From positions 54,742 through 118,741 of the forward strand of contig JAMCTX010000002.1 of the NCBI GenBank assembly GCA_023381255.1: 64,000 nt of DNA, in the 5' to 3' direction. The notes beneath the pieces were generated by a model. That model saw nothing but the letters and a program-made list of their open reading frames with translations. It was not told the DNA's origin and did not search any database. The DNA is from Nitrososphaerota archaeon (GTDB lineage: Archaea; Thermoproteota; Nitrososphaeria; Conexivisphaerales; UBA164). Positions within the stretch are counted from its first letter, which is position 1. Each line of letters starts with the position of its first letter. This document shows positions 27,202 to 37,276 of this stretch, one piece after another. Both the position numbers and the translations under genes were made by a program.

Positions 27202-28986
27202 GTGAATACCAGATGGGCTGACAAGTACGCTGCAATACTGTTGGCCCTTCCCCTTATTTTTTATTTATTGATATTTACCGCTTATCCGATGGTTGAATCT
27301 GTCATTTTGAGCTTTTCAAAAGTTGGATTGCTGTATGAATTTAAAGGATTGGTTGGGTTACAAAACTACCAAACACTAATTTCAAACGTATTTTTCAGGC
27401 AAACTTTCATAAATACTTTGATTTTCGTGTTCGCTGTTGTTGTAATTGACATGCTGTCAGGACTGATCCTGGCATTGAGCCTGGAAAGAATAAGCAGGGG
27501 AAAATCAGTAATCACAACAATTCTAATGTCGCCCATGATCTTACCAGCCGTGGTGGTTGGGGCAATATGGGAGGTAATACTTGCCCCATATATAGGCCCG
27601 GTGGACTATCTGCTGAGCAGAATAGGATTTGGCAACATAGGATGGCTAGCTAATCCCAGGCTTGCCCTGCCAAGCCTGATAGTAATTTCAGTGTGGCAAA
27701 GCATCCCGTTTATTTTCCTGTTGATACTGGCTGGAGTGCAATCAATACCCCAGCAATTAAAGGAAGCAGCTAAAATTGACGGGCTATCAACGTCCCAGAT
27801 TTTCAGTGAAATAACAATGCCGATGATACTTCCGGCATTTGCAGTTTCATTTTTAATGGCGTTGATCAACTCATTTAGGGTTTTTGACATTATATACGTG
27901 ATTGATCAGGGCGGCTTCAATCCGGCAAATTCGCTCTTGACTTACTTTTCGTATGAATTCGCGTTCATCCCCGGCTTTCAGGGCGTAGCCATGGCCGCAA
28001 TTATAATCATAACTTTAATAGCCACAGTCGTGGCCATGTTTTTTATAAACAGGGTGGGGTTAAGGGAACGCCTGGGGCTGAAGGAGGCATCAAACAGTGT
28101 AAAAAGGTTCAAACTGGGAATACGCTTGCCTTCGTTCAATATACCCCCTGGCATTTCAAAAATTCTTGCCTATTTCATACTGATAGTAGCATCAATCATA
28201 TCATTCTTCCCGTTTCTGTGGGCAATTATTACAAGCTTAAACACAACAGGGATAGTGACCACGCTTTTGCCGCCAGTTACAGACATAGGATTGGACAATT
28301 TTGTCAAGGCAATATATCAGGGAGCAGGCTATCTGGCGAGCAGCCTGGTGATAGCTCCGGTTGTGGCAGGCATTACAATATTGATAGCGGCACCGGCATC
28401 TTATGCTATAGCAAGATACAAGCTGGGCGGCACAAAATTGCTTTCCTGGAACCTTTACATTTACGCCATTCCTTCAATAGTTTTCCTGATTCCGCTGTAC
28501 CTGCTTGTGGGCAGGCTTGGGCTTTTGAATACATGGTGGGCGCTGATGCTGATATATCCGATTTTTACGATACCCCTTGCAACGTGGATCCTTGTCGGAT
28601 TTTACAGCGATGTGCCCAAGGAGATTGATGAAGCCGCGCTCGTAGACGGGAAAAGCAAACTGGGGGCCTTCTTTAGCATAATACTTCCAATTGTAAAGCC
28701 GGCCCTTGCAGTGGTTGCATTTTTCTCAATACTGGCAAGCTACACAGAATTCATGTTTGCTTTAACAATTGGGGAAACGCCTTACCTATTTAATTTTCCA
28801 CCGCGCGGGACTGAAACTGCAACCGTGTTTATAGCAATTGGGGTTTCCTATGGCGCCGGGCATCCAATCAATTACGCCCTGCTGGCTGCAGCTGGCCTCA
28901 TTGTGTCCATTCCGGTGATAATCATATCGGCTGTTTTGCAAAAATACATAGTAAAGGGCCTCGGATTTGGAACAATAAAAGGCTGA
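27202..28986 (+). CDS. Fused MalF-MalG-type ABC sugar permease (two permease domains in one ORF)
   Basis: Two EAA loops in one 594-aa ORF: QLKEAAKIDGLSTSQIFSEITMPMILPA and EIDEAALVDGKSKLGAFFSIILPIVKPA. Confidence 0.92.
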   Translation: MNTRWADKYAAILLALPLIFYLLIFTAYPMVESVILSFSKVGLLYEFKGLVGLQNYQTLISNVFFRQTFINTLIFVFAVVVIDMLSGLILALSLERISRGKSVITTILMSPMILPAVVVGAIWEVILAPYIGPVDYLLSRIGFGNIGWLANPRLALPSLIVISVWQSIPFIFLLILAGVQSIPQQLKEAAKIDGLSTSQIFSEITMPMILPAFAVSFLMALINSFRVFDIIYVIDQGGFNPANSLLTYFSYEFAFIPGFQGVAMAAIIIITLIATVVAMFFINRVGLRERLGLKEASNSVKRFKLGIRLPSFNIPPGISKILAYFILIVASIISFFPFLWAIITSLNTTGIVTTLLPPVTDIGLDNFVKAIYQGAGYLASSLVIAPVVAGITILIAAPASYAIARYKLGGTKLLSWNLYIYAIPSIVFLIPLYLLVGRLGLLNTWWALMLIYPIFTIPLATWILVGFYSDVPKEIDEAALVDGKSKLGAFFSIILPIVKPALAVVAFFSILASYTEFMFALTIGETPYLFNFPPRGTETATVFIAIGVSYGAGHPINYALLAAAGLIVSIPVIIISAVLQKYIVKGLGFGTIKG

Positions 28987-29131
28987 ATGATTAGTTTAAA
29001 TTTATGTATTTTTTGGATTCAGGCATGGCAGCGTAAATCATCCTTCAATTGGACTTTTTACATTAACGCGTTCTCCCCGGTATTGCCTTAAATCATGGTG
29101 CCAAGGTAGATTTTTAACCCGGTTTGATCAT

Positions 29132-30181
29132 TCACTTAACCGGCCATATTCTTTTATTATCCAGAAACACCAACAGCTTGCCAGGGTCAAATGCTATATA
29201 TATATCGTCATTCATGGATATGCTGAGTTTGCCGAATATTCTGGCCTTGTACAACTCATTTCCTGATTTTAGCGTTATTATGTATTCATGGCCCAGCGGT
29301 TCTACCACCATTACTTTTGCCGGAATGCCATCCTTTGCAATTGAAATGTCTTCAGGCCTTATTCCCACAGCTACGTGCCCATTAAACTGCTCGCTTAATC
29401 CAATATGAATATTTGTGTTTAAGAATTTCAGGTTGCCCCCGGATAGCTCACCGCTGAATAAGTTTATTGGCGGGCTTCCAAGAAAACTTGCCACAAATGT
29501 ATTTTTTGGATAAAAGTATACATCTTCGGGGCCGCTCAGCTGCTGTATTATGCCGTCTGAAATCAGCGCGATCCTGTCAGCCATTGCCATTGCCTCGGCC
29601 TGGTCATGCGTTACATAAATCGTGGTAACGCCAAGCTCCTTTTGCAGCGACTTCAAAAATGACCTGGCGGATACGCGCAGCTTCGCATCCAGATTGGAAA
29701 GGGGTTCGTCCAGCAAGAAGGCCTGCGGATGCCTTACAAGCGCCCTGGCCAGGGCAACCCTCTGCTGCTGCCCGCCACTCAATTGCCTTGGATATCTTTC
29801 CAGCAATGATGATATTTCCAGCGTTTTTGATATTTCCTCTATCCGTGACTTTATATCAGCCCGATCAATTTTCCGTGCCTTCAACGGCATTTCTATGTTT
29901 TCATAAACGGTCTTATGGGGGTACAGGGCGTAGTTCTGGAATACCATTGCTATATTTCTTTCTCTTGGTGTTAAATCATCCACCAATTTATCCCCTATCC
30001 AGACATGGCCCTTATCCTGGCGTTCGAGCCCCGCGACTATCCTCAACGCAGTTGTTTTGCCGGACCCCGAGGGGCCAAGCAAAATCATAAACTCCCCGTC
30101 GTTTATCTCTAGATCTATTCCCTTAAGCACCTGCGTGCTGCCGAAATTTTTCCATACATTTTCCAGTCTAACGGATGGCAA
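29132..30181 (-). CDS. ABC transporter ATPase, MalK/UgpC type
   Basis: LLGPSGSGKTTALRIVAG, LSGGQQQRVALARAL, DEPLSNLDAKLR, TOBE-like C-terminus. Confidence 0.95.
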   Translation of the reverse strand: MPSVRLENVWKNFGSTQVLKGIDLEINDGEFMILLGPSGSGKTTALRIVAGLERQDKGHVWIGDKLVDDLTPRERNIAMVFQNYALYPHKTVYENIEMPLKARKIDRADIKSRIEEISKTLEISSLLERYPRQLSGGQQQRVALARALVRHPQAFLLDEPLSNLDAKLRVSARSFLKSLQKELGVTTIYVTHDQAEAMAMADRIALISDGIIQQLSGPEDVYFYPKNTFVASFLGSPPINLFSGELSGGNLKFLNTNIHIGLSEQFNGHVAVGIRPEDISIAKDGIPAKVMVVEPLGHEYIITLKSGNELYKARIFGKLSISMNDDIYIAFDPGKLLVFLDNKRIWPVK

Positions 30182-30231
30182 ATTGTTACATACATTAAAT
30201 GAATTATTATTTAACTTTTTATTAATGCCTG

Positions 30232-31569
30232 TTACATGGAAAGCAGCAGGCCCGCTATTCTTTTCCCTGAATCGGTAAGCTCATAGAGCACAATGTTGCG
30301 GCCTTTCACCGTGAAATTTTCACCCTTTATAAGCCCATCCCTTTTCAATTCGCTGAGGCTTATGTAGACAGCCGGCAGGGTATCCTTTATTTCAAACTCC
30401 CTTAATTTCTTCCATATTTCATAGCCATGCGACCTTTTGCTGTACAGGATTTCCAGTATTGCCTTTTTTGTTTTCCCGAGCTGAACTTCGGCAACGTTCC
30501 GCTTTGGCCTTATGTCAATCAGGGCGCCAATTGCCACAGGGTCTTTCAGGCCGGTGCCGGTCAATATATAAAGAATGTTTGCTTTCTGGTCAATTTTGCT
30601 TTCATCAGAAGACCTGTAAAGGCCTGCCAGGGCCACAGCCGCGGAGGGTTCTGCAAACAGGCCCTCCGATTTCGCGAGCATAGCCGTAGCCTTCAATATT
30701 TCATCATCTTCAACTTCTACCATAAATCCGTCGGTCTCATTCAGGGCCTTTTCGGCGGCCTTCAGGTTTATTTTTTGCGCAAACAGGTCATCCGCCACCG
30801 CGCTCTGATTTTTAACCCTGACGCCCACGAGCCTTGGCATTTCGCCCATCAGGCCGGCTTCCTTTAAATCAACAAGTCCCGAATATATCATTGACAGCGC
30901 CCCGCCCTCTCCCACGCTTACGAATATATAATCCGGCAGTTTAGTTGTCTGTTCAAATATTTCATACGCTATTGTCTTAAGTCCCGACAAAAATATCGTG
31001 TCGCTTTCGCCAGTGGTGTAAAATCCCTCAAGCGTCCGCTGGGATTCGCTGACGGCATCCTGCAGGCTGTCATAAAAATTTACAGATGCGCCATAGCACA
31101 TTGTCTGGTAGAGCTTTCCAGTTATCAGCTTTCTTGTTGCATATACGGAGCAGGGGATCCCTGCCTTTGCAGAATAAGCTGACAGCGAAGCCCCCAGGTT
31201 GCCGGAAGAAAAGCACTTTATGCCCTTGTATTTGCTGGAAATGGCGTAACTGATGGCAACCGAGGAACCCCTGTCCAGGAATGACCCGGTCGGGTTAACT
31301 GACTCGTTTTTTATCATCAGAGAACCGGCCTTTAAATCGTCCCTTATCTTCTCGGAATAGATTAACGGCGTGCTTCCCTCACCCAGGCTGACAATCCTGT
31401 CAACCGGGGGGAGGAGGTTCCTGTAATTCCATATTCCATTGGCCCTCATTGCCGTGGCTTTTATTTTTTTCAATTCATATTTGAGCGGATAATAGACAGT
31501 AAGGTTGCCGCAGGCGGAACACCGGCCGCCGTTTTCCTGGACGTGGCCGCAGACATAGCACTTGAACAT
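30232..31569 (-). CDS. Threonine-synthase-like PLP-fold protein lacking the catalytic Lys, fused to C-terminal PadR-like wHTH
   Basis: N-terminal zinc ribbon CYVCGH...CSACGN; NPTGSFLDRG (canonical NPTGSFKDRG); SVGEGGAL; C-terminal KKAILEILYSKRSHGYEIWKKL...AVYISLSELKRDGLIK...YELTDSGKRI. Confidence 0.85.
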   Translation of the reverse strand: MFKCYVCGHVQENGGRCSACGNLTVYYPLKYELKKIKATAMRANGIWNYRNLLPPVDRIVSLGEGSTPLIYSEKIRDDLKAGSLMIKNESVNPTGSFLDRGSSVAISYAISSKYKGIKCFSSGNLGASLSAYSAKAGIPCSVYATRKLITGKLYQTMCYGASVNFYDSLQDAVSESQRTLEGFYTTGESDTIFLSGLKTIAYEIFEQTTKLPDYIFVSVGEGGALSMIYSGLVDLKEAGLMGEMPRLVGVRVKNQSAVADDLFAQKINLKAAEKALNETDGFMVEVEDDEILKATAMLAKSEGLFAEPSAAVALAGLYRSSDESKIDQKANILYILTGTGLKDPVAIGALIDIRPKRNVAEVQLGKTKKAILEILYSKRSHGYEIWKKLREFEIKDTLPAVYISLSELKRDGLIKGENFTVKGRNIVLYELTDSGKRIAGLLLSM

Positions 31570-31588
31570 ATTAATTTAATTTATAGAT

Positions 31589-31611
31589 AAACCAATATTT
31601 AAATATGGTTT
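31589..31611. promoter_or_regulatory. AT-rich dyad AAACCA-ATATTTAAATA-TGGTTT in divergent promoter
   Basis: Read from sequence; sits between starts at 31569 (-) and 31628 (+). Confidence 0.5.
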
Positions 31612-31627
31612 TTCGCATGGGCAAGCC

Positions 31628-33121
31628 ATGTTCAAAAGGAACGCATCGGGGCTTGTGAAGGCGCTGAAAATGAGGGACGTGTTTATTTACAATTCCCTCA
31701 CCATCTCGCTGTTTTCGATGATGTGGTTCCTGCTTTTTATCTTCCAGCCGGTTGCCTTCACAGGCGGGAGCATTGTGCTTGGAACGGCGCTCCTGGCAAT
31801 AGTTGCGGTGCCTTTCTTTATAACATATTCTTACCTGAGCAGGGCTTACCCTCTGGCAGGCGGCGACTACATATTCCAGAGCAGGACCATGCACCCGGTT
31901 GTGGGCTTTGTATTTACGTTTACTGGATGGGTTTTATGGCAGCTTTTCTTCATAGCCTGGTTCGGGTATTATATTGTTGACGCGCTGCTGCTGCCCTACC
32001 TGTATTTTATGTCAAAACTTACCGGGTCATGGGTGTTTTTAAGCATGTACGGGGTCATGAACTCCAGGTACTTCGTGTTTTTTGCGACGGCGATTCTGCT
32101 TGCAATCGCGTTCCTGATATCCATGAGGGGGTTGAGATTCTACGTTAAAGTCCAGTACCTGATATTCATCCTGATGGTGGCAGGCGGCGTTTCAGCGCTT
32201 GCCATTCTATTTGGGCACGATTCCTATCACGTCATCAGCGCAGCAGCTTCCCTGGGTTCCCTGGGCAGCATCAACTGGCTGAACACCATCGGCACGTGGT
32301 CCCTGAGCTGGGGCGCTGTCGGCTATGGCATGTGGTCTGTCTTGAATAACGAGGAAATATCTGGGTCGGAAAGCCGCAAAAAGTATTCAGCTGCAATGGT
32401 AGGAGCCGTGCTGCTCAACGTGTTTTACGTCGTGGCTGTATGGGTTGGGTTAAAGGCTGCTGTGGGGTATGCCCAGCTAAGCCAGCTGTCCCAGCTGTGG
32501 TACAGCGGCAGGCTGACCGGCATGCTTGCAACGGTGGGCGCGCCATATTATACAGTGCTGATGGCATTTTTGAACCCGAATCCCATACTCTACACAGTGC
32601 TGATAGTTGGCGCCGCTGTGTCGATGTTCCAGGTCATGATTGCAATCATGATAGGTTCCAGCAGAATTGTCCTTGCGCAATCGCTGGACGGCATTTTGCC
32701 GATAAAGCTAGCCACAGTGCAGGACAGGAGCCACAGCCCGATCTATTCACTGGCGTTTGACCTCTTCATTTCAATGATATGGCTTGTGCTGATAGTTTTC
32801 ATGCCATCCATAGGCCCGTTCTTTGTATCAGTGGTCTTCGCCACGCAGGTTACCTGGATGTTTTCCATGATTTCAGGGATGATAAAGGCTAAAAGGGAAA
32901 GGAACCCCGGCATACTGATAGCTTCAGCCATTGGTTTTCTGCTAAATGCCGTAATAGCCGCTTTCTACATAATTTACCCCCAGCTGGGGTTCATGTCCAT
33001 CACCTCAATGCTCGTGGTATCGGGTTTGTTTGCCGTTGCGTTCATATATTTTGCGGCCAGAAACCTGTACCTGAAGAGGAAAACAGGGTTCACGATCAAA
33101 GACAGAGTAAAGGAATTATGA
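31628..33121 (+). CDS. APC family amino acid permease
   Basis: Multi-TM; YLSRAYPLAGGDYIFQSRTMHPVVGFVFTF. Confidence 0.85.
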   Translation: MFKRNASGLVKALKMRDVFIYNSLTISLFSMMWFLLFIFQPVAFTGGSIVLGTALLAIVAVPFFITYSYLSRAYPLAGGDYIFQSRTMHPVVGFVFTFTGWVLWQLFFIAWFGYYIVDALLLPYLYFMSKLTGSWVFLSMYGVMNSRYFVFFATAILLAIAFLISMRGLRFYVKVQYLIFILMVAGGVSALAILFGHDSYHVISAAASLGSLGSINWLNTIGTWSLSWGAVGYGMWSVLNNEEISGSESRKKYSAAMVGAVLLNVFYVVAVWVGLKAAVGYAQLSQLSQLWYSGRLTGMLATVGAPYYTVLMAFLNPNPILYTVLIVGAAVSMFQVMIAIMIGSSRIVLAQSLDGILPIKLATVQDRSHSPIYSLAFDLFISMIWLVLIVFMPSIGPFFVSVVFATQVTWMFSMISGMIKAKRERNPGILIASAIGFLLNAVIAAFYIIYPQLGFMSITSMLVVSGLFAVAFIYFAARNLYLKRKTGFTIKDRVKEL

Positions 33122-33153
33122 TGGCAAAACCATTGTTAGGCGGTGAAATTTAA

Positions 33154-34278
33154 ATGGTGATATTGACCCCGGGCCCCACTGAAATACCGAACGAGGTTCT
33201 GGCGTCGATGCTAAAAAGCGTCAACCCGGATCTGGACCAGGGGTTCTTCAACCTCTACAATGAACTTGCGGGAAGCATAAAGAAGATGATCAATCATGAC
33301 GGCAGCATTTATGTGATGAGCGGTGAGGGGATGCTTGGGCTTGAAGCGGCAATTGCCAATACGGTGAAAAGGGACGACAAAGTCCTGTCAATATCAAACG
33401 GCGTTTTCGGCGAATCGTTCGCTGATCTTGCGAGGGGTTATGGAGCCCAGGTTACGACGGTGAACGGGCCTTACGATGAGCCTGTCGATGCAAGCAAAAT
33501 GCCGGACCTGAGGAATTACAGGGCAGTTACGTTTGTTTATGTTGAGACGCCTGCAGGGCTGATAAATCCCATAGGGGATGTGGCAAAAGTTGTAAAGCAA
33601 AGCGACGCGCTTTTCATCGTGGACGCCGTTTCTGCGGTAGGGGGGGTGCCTGTCGACTGCAAAAGCCTTGGGGTCGATATATGCCTGATGGCAAGCCAGA
33701 AGGCCTTCAGTTCAACGCCGGGGCTGGCCATCGTGGCAGTGAGCGACAGGGCGAAGGCAGAAATGAAAAGGGTCAACTACGGGGGGTATTACATGAACAT
33801 AAACAAGTGGGACGAAAACCTGGGAAAGGGCATGTTTCCATATACGCCGTCAGCCAATGACATACTGGCCCTGAAAACCGCAATTGACATGATATACGCT
33901 GAAGGGCTTGAAAGCGTCTACAGGAGGCATGAAGAAAGCAGGAATGCAACAATCAGCGCACTGAAATCGATGGGCATTGTGCCGTTTGTAAAAGACATAA
34001 AATATGCAGCACCGACAGTTACCGCATTTTACTCGCCCCTTGACCCAATGTTGCTTCTTGATTTTACCTGGAAAAAGCTGGGCGTAATGCTTGCGGGGTC
34101 TTGGGGGCCGCTTGCCGGCAAGGTGATGCGAATAGGCCACATGGGGTATACGGCAAGAAAGGACTTTGTAATACAGGCAATAGCGGCCCTGGCCGCTGCA
34201 ATGAACAACTACGGGTCCAGGGTTGACATCGAATCGGCTGTCAGGGCTGCGAACAGGGAGTTTTCATCTCCTGCCTGA
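33154..34278 (+). CDS. Class V aminotransferase, alanine-glyoxylate transaminase-like
   Basis: LTPGPTEIPNEVL; VDAVSAVGGVPVD; MASQKAFSSTPGL (PLP Lys present). Confidence 0.9.
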   Translation: MVILTPGPTEIPNEVLASMLKSVNPDLDQGFFNLYNELAGSIKKMINHDGSIYVMSGEGMLGLEAAIANTVKRDDKVLSISNGVFGESFADLARGYGAQVTTVNGPYDEPVDASKMPDLRNYRAVTFVYVETPAGLINPIGDVAKVVKQSDALFIVDAVSAVGGVPVDCKSLGVDICLMASQKAFSSTPGLAIVAVSDRAKAEMKRVNYGGYYMNINKWDENLGKGMFPYTPSANDILALKTAIDMIYAEGLESVYRRHEESRNATISALKSMGIVPFVKDIKYAAPTVTAFYSPLDPMLLLDFTWKKLGVMLAGSWGPLAGKVMRIGHMGYTARKDFVIQAIAALAAAMNNYGSRVDIESAVRAANREFSSPA

Positions 34279-35628
34279 ACTGGCGCATGATTCCAGGAAC
34301 CTTCTAGCCGCGCTGGCGCTGGACCCCAGATGAAAGTGGGAGTAGGTGCCAATTGAACTGTATGACAGCAGGCCATCGTTCTGCCCGTCAACCCCGACGC
34401 CCCTGAGAACCTTCATCGCAACCCCCTGGTCTTTCGAGATTTCAACCAGGTTTGAGTAATGGTATTCATGGCCCCTTAATTTCTGCCCTGTTGAAGATAT
34501 CGGGTTATCCATTCTTGCCTCAAGCTCGGTGTACCCGATCGTTAGCCTGTCGGTCAATTTCACCCTTGCACCGAAGACTCCTGCCCACCTGCGGAACTTT
34601 TCCTTGTCATAAATCCCCTCCGTAAGGTACATAAGGCCGCCGCATTCGGCCAGGATTGGCGTGCCGTTTGAAGAGGCGTTTTTCAGGAACCTGATGGTGC
34701 GGCCTGACTTTTCCAGCTCCCGGGCAAACAGCTCAGGAAACCCACCACCCATGATTATTCCTTCCGTGCCGTCCGAGGGGGGTATGTCATTGACCGGGCT
34801 GAAAAATTCAATCTTTGCGCCCATTGCCCTCAGCGAGGCAAGCGAATCCCAGTAATAGAAGTTAAATGCATCGTCAAATGCAACAGATATCCTTGCCGTG
34901 ACGCTTTTCCCGGGGTGATGGCTGCCGTTGACCTTTACCGGCGTTTTGTCCATCAGGCCCAGAACGGCATTAATATCGAGGTTCTCTGAAACCTTTTTTC
35001 CGATACTCGCATGATCAATGTGCCTTTCGGCTGTTGGAACAAGCCCGAGCTTTCTTTCCTCAAGCATCAAGGAGCTGTCTTCGTATATGTGTCCAACATA
35101 AACAATGTTACTGTAGCCTTTGATTGCCCTCCTGACATATTCCGCGTGCCCTTCGCCTGCCACCCGGTTAAGCACGATCCCAATTTTTCCCCCTGAAAAC
35201 CCGGCTATTCCCAGGGCTGTCGCGAGGGCCGTCTGCGCCGTCTTCGAAGCATCGATCACGACAATAGTGCCTGAATGAATCATGCCTGAAATCCTGTACG
35301 TGCTTCCAAAGAACCTGTCCCTCCCGGTGTAAGCGCCATCCAGGTAGCCCATAACTCCCTCAATTACGCACATGTCGGAATTTTTGCATCCGTCAGAAAA
35401 CGCATTGAGAAGCCCCGACCTTCCCATAACCCAGAGGTCAAGGTTTATCGCGTGAAGCCCGGACACGGCTTCAAGATACGACGGGTCTATGAAGTCAGGG
35501 CCTATCTTGAACGGCTGCACCCTGTAGCCCATTTTCCTGAGGCCGTAAATTATGCCCATTGTGGCAAGCGTTTTTCCGCTGCTTGACCCTGGAGCGGTTA
35601 CCACTACCCTTGGGGTGCTGATAAGCAT
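34264..35628 (-). CDS. cbiA: Cobyrinate a,c-diamide synthase family (CbiA/CfbB-like)
   Basis: VTAPGSSSGKTLATMGIIYGLRKMGYRVQPFKIGPDFIDPSYL; PILAECGGLMYL. Confidence 0.9.
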   Translation of the reverse strand: MLISTPRVVVTAPGSSSGKTLATMGIIYGLRKMGYRVQPFKIGPDFIDPSYLEAVSGLHAINLDLWVMGRSGLLNAFSDGCKNSDMCVIEGVMGYLDGAYTGRDRFFGSTYRISGMIHSGTIVVIDASKTAQTALATALGIAGFSGGKIGIVLNRVAGEGHAEYVRRAIKGYSNIVYVGHIYEDSSLMLEERKLGLVPTAERHIDHASIGKKVSENLDINAVLGLMDKTPVKVNGSHHPGKSVTARISVAFDDAFNFYYWDSLASLRAMGAKIEFFSPVNDIPPSDGTEGIIMGGGFPELFARELEKSGRTIRFLKNASSNGTPILAECGGLMYLTEGIYDKEKFRRWAGVFGARVKLTDRLTIGYTELEARMDNPISSTGQKLRGHEYHYSNLVEISKDQGVAMKVLRGVGVDGQNDGLLSYSSIGTYSHFHLGSSASAARRFLESCASSGRR

Positions 35629-35805
35629 GCACTAGCAATGGCGCACCGGATATTAAACGGTTAATGTTTTTCCGTAAACTCGCAAGCTGATTAATTTTAG
35701 GAAATTTATGCCCTTTTTTGTCCTGCATTTCACGCAAAGTTTTTCCCAAAAGCTGAGTTTTAGGAAAAGATAATGATTTATCTGGCCTTCCACATACCCT
35801 AGTGC

Positions 35806-36333
35806 ATGCAAATAGCAGTTGCTGCGCACAGCGGAAATCCGGGCACTTTGGCTGCCGGCGAAAGCGTGGAATTTATAAAAAGCCTCAGATGCAAAAACCC
35901 GGTCCTGATCCTGGGGGGCTACTGGGGGCTGATGAAGATTGTGGTGGACGAAGCTGTCAAGAGCGGCATGACGGTCATCCTGATGCTCCCTGTTGAAAAC
36001 GAAAACGTAAGCCTGCCTCCTGGGGTTTTGAAGGTGAAAACAGGGCTCGAGTACCGCGCCAGGTCCGTTCCGCTTGTGAGGTCGGCTGATGCGCTGGTAG
36101 CCCTGGGGGGAGGCGCGGGCACGATCATAGAAGTGGCCATGGCATATTCCATGGGAAAACCGGTTTACGTTTTGCACAATTCCGGAATGAGTTCCGACAA
36201 CCTCAGGGTTGCATTCCCGGAATACATGGACGACAGAAAAAACTCGAAGATATTCTACTGCAAAAGCGGAAGGGAGCTCGCCGAGGCGGTATGCAATTCC
36301 GCCGGCAGGCAGGATGTCACGGATTTTGGTTAG
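35806..36333 (+). CDS. LOG/TIGR00725-like Rossmann-fold protein
   Basis: ILGGYWGLMKIVVDEAVKSG; ADALVALGGGAGTIIEVAMAYSMGKPV. Confidence 0.8.
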   Translation: MQIAVAAHSGNPGTLAAGESVEFIKSLRCKNPVLILGGYWGLMKIVVDEAVKSGMTVILMLPVENENVSLPPGVLKVKTGLEYRARSVPLVRSADALVALGGGAGTIIEVAMAYSMGKPVYVLHNSGMSSDNLRVAFPEYMDDRKNSKIFYCKSGRELAEAVCNSAGRQDVTDFG

Positions 36334-37276
36334 GAACGCGTCCCAGAGTTCCACCGTTGCCTGCAAGTATGCCTGCTCCTATCAGCGGCGCATCATGCCC
36401 AAGGGGCGTGGGGATTATTGCGGGCATCCTGTTCACTATATAGTGCTTGACCTGGCCCATGATCTCGCCCAGAAGCAGGTCTGAATTGTTAAGGAACACC
36501 GAGCCGCCAAGCGTAACTATATCGGGGTCATATGCGTTTATGGCCGACCCTATTCCTGCAGCGCTGATCTTCGCGCACTGAGTTACAAAGTCCCTGGCAG
36601 CGGTGTTACCATCCCTTGCCATTTTAAATATCTGCGCGGGGTCAGCAACATCCAGCCCGCTGTATTTTTTAAAAAACTTTGGCAGATTGGCCCCTCCGCA
36701 GTAAGCTTCCCAGTGCGATTTGCCTCCGCATCCGCAGCGTATATCATCATCATAGTTGACCACCAGGTGCCCTATTTCGTGGGCGTTCCCGTCCTTGCCA
36801 AGCAGCACGCGGCCGTCAACCACCGCACCTGCACCAATTCCAGTGCTCATTGTTATGTACAGCAGGTTATTTACATCCTTCCCTGCGCCAAAAACAAGCT
36901 CGGCCAGGACCGAAGCAACGCAATCGTTCTGGAGGTATGTCTTTGCGCCAAGGTTATCCTCCAGCTCCTTCACTATGTTAATTTCCCTGTTGATCCAGTT
37001 TATCGGCCTGATGGTACCCCTTTTCAGGTCAAGGGGGCCGGCCGAAGCGAGACCGACGCTTTCAAAACTCAGGGAGGAAGTGTAATTCTTCAAAAACCCT
37101 ATGATGCTCCGTTCGTCGGCGCCAACCATGCTGGCCGTTTCCCTCCCAGTTATCCTCCTCCCGTCCCACAGGCCGACCCTCAGGTTGGTAGCCCCAAGGT
37201 CAATCGCCAGGTATTTGCTGCGCATTTTCCTGTATTGCACCTGCAGAAATAAAACGGTTTTGCCCCGCGGTTTCAT
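36317..37276 (-). CDS. ROK family sugar kinase
   Basis: AIDLGATNLRVGLWDG; STGIGAGAVVDG; EIGHLVV...CGCGGKSHWEAYCGG. Confidence 0.92.
   Translation of the reverse strand: MKPRGKTVLFLQVQYRKMRSKYLAIDLGATNLRVGLWDGRRITGRETASMVGADERSIIGFLKNYTSSLSFESVGLASAGPLDLKRGTIRPINWINREINIVKELEDNLGAKTYLQNDCVASVLAELVFGAGKDVNNLLYITMSTGIGAGAVVDGRVLLGKDGNAHEIGHLVVNYDDDIRCGCGGKSHWEAYCGGANLPKFFKKYSGLDVADPAQIFKMARDGNTAARDFVTQCAKISAAGIGSAINAYDPDIVTLGGSVFLNNSDLLLGEIMGQVKHYIVNRMPAIIPTPLGHDAPLIGAGILAGNGGTLGRVPNQNP

Noticed and set aside
35653-36366. 237-aa minus-strand ORF
   Set aside because: Antisense to the LOG-like gene (35806-36333), which has recognisable Rossmann GGG motifs
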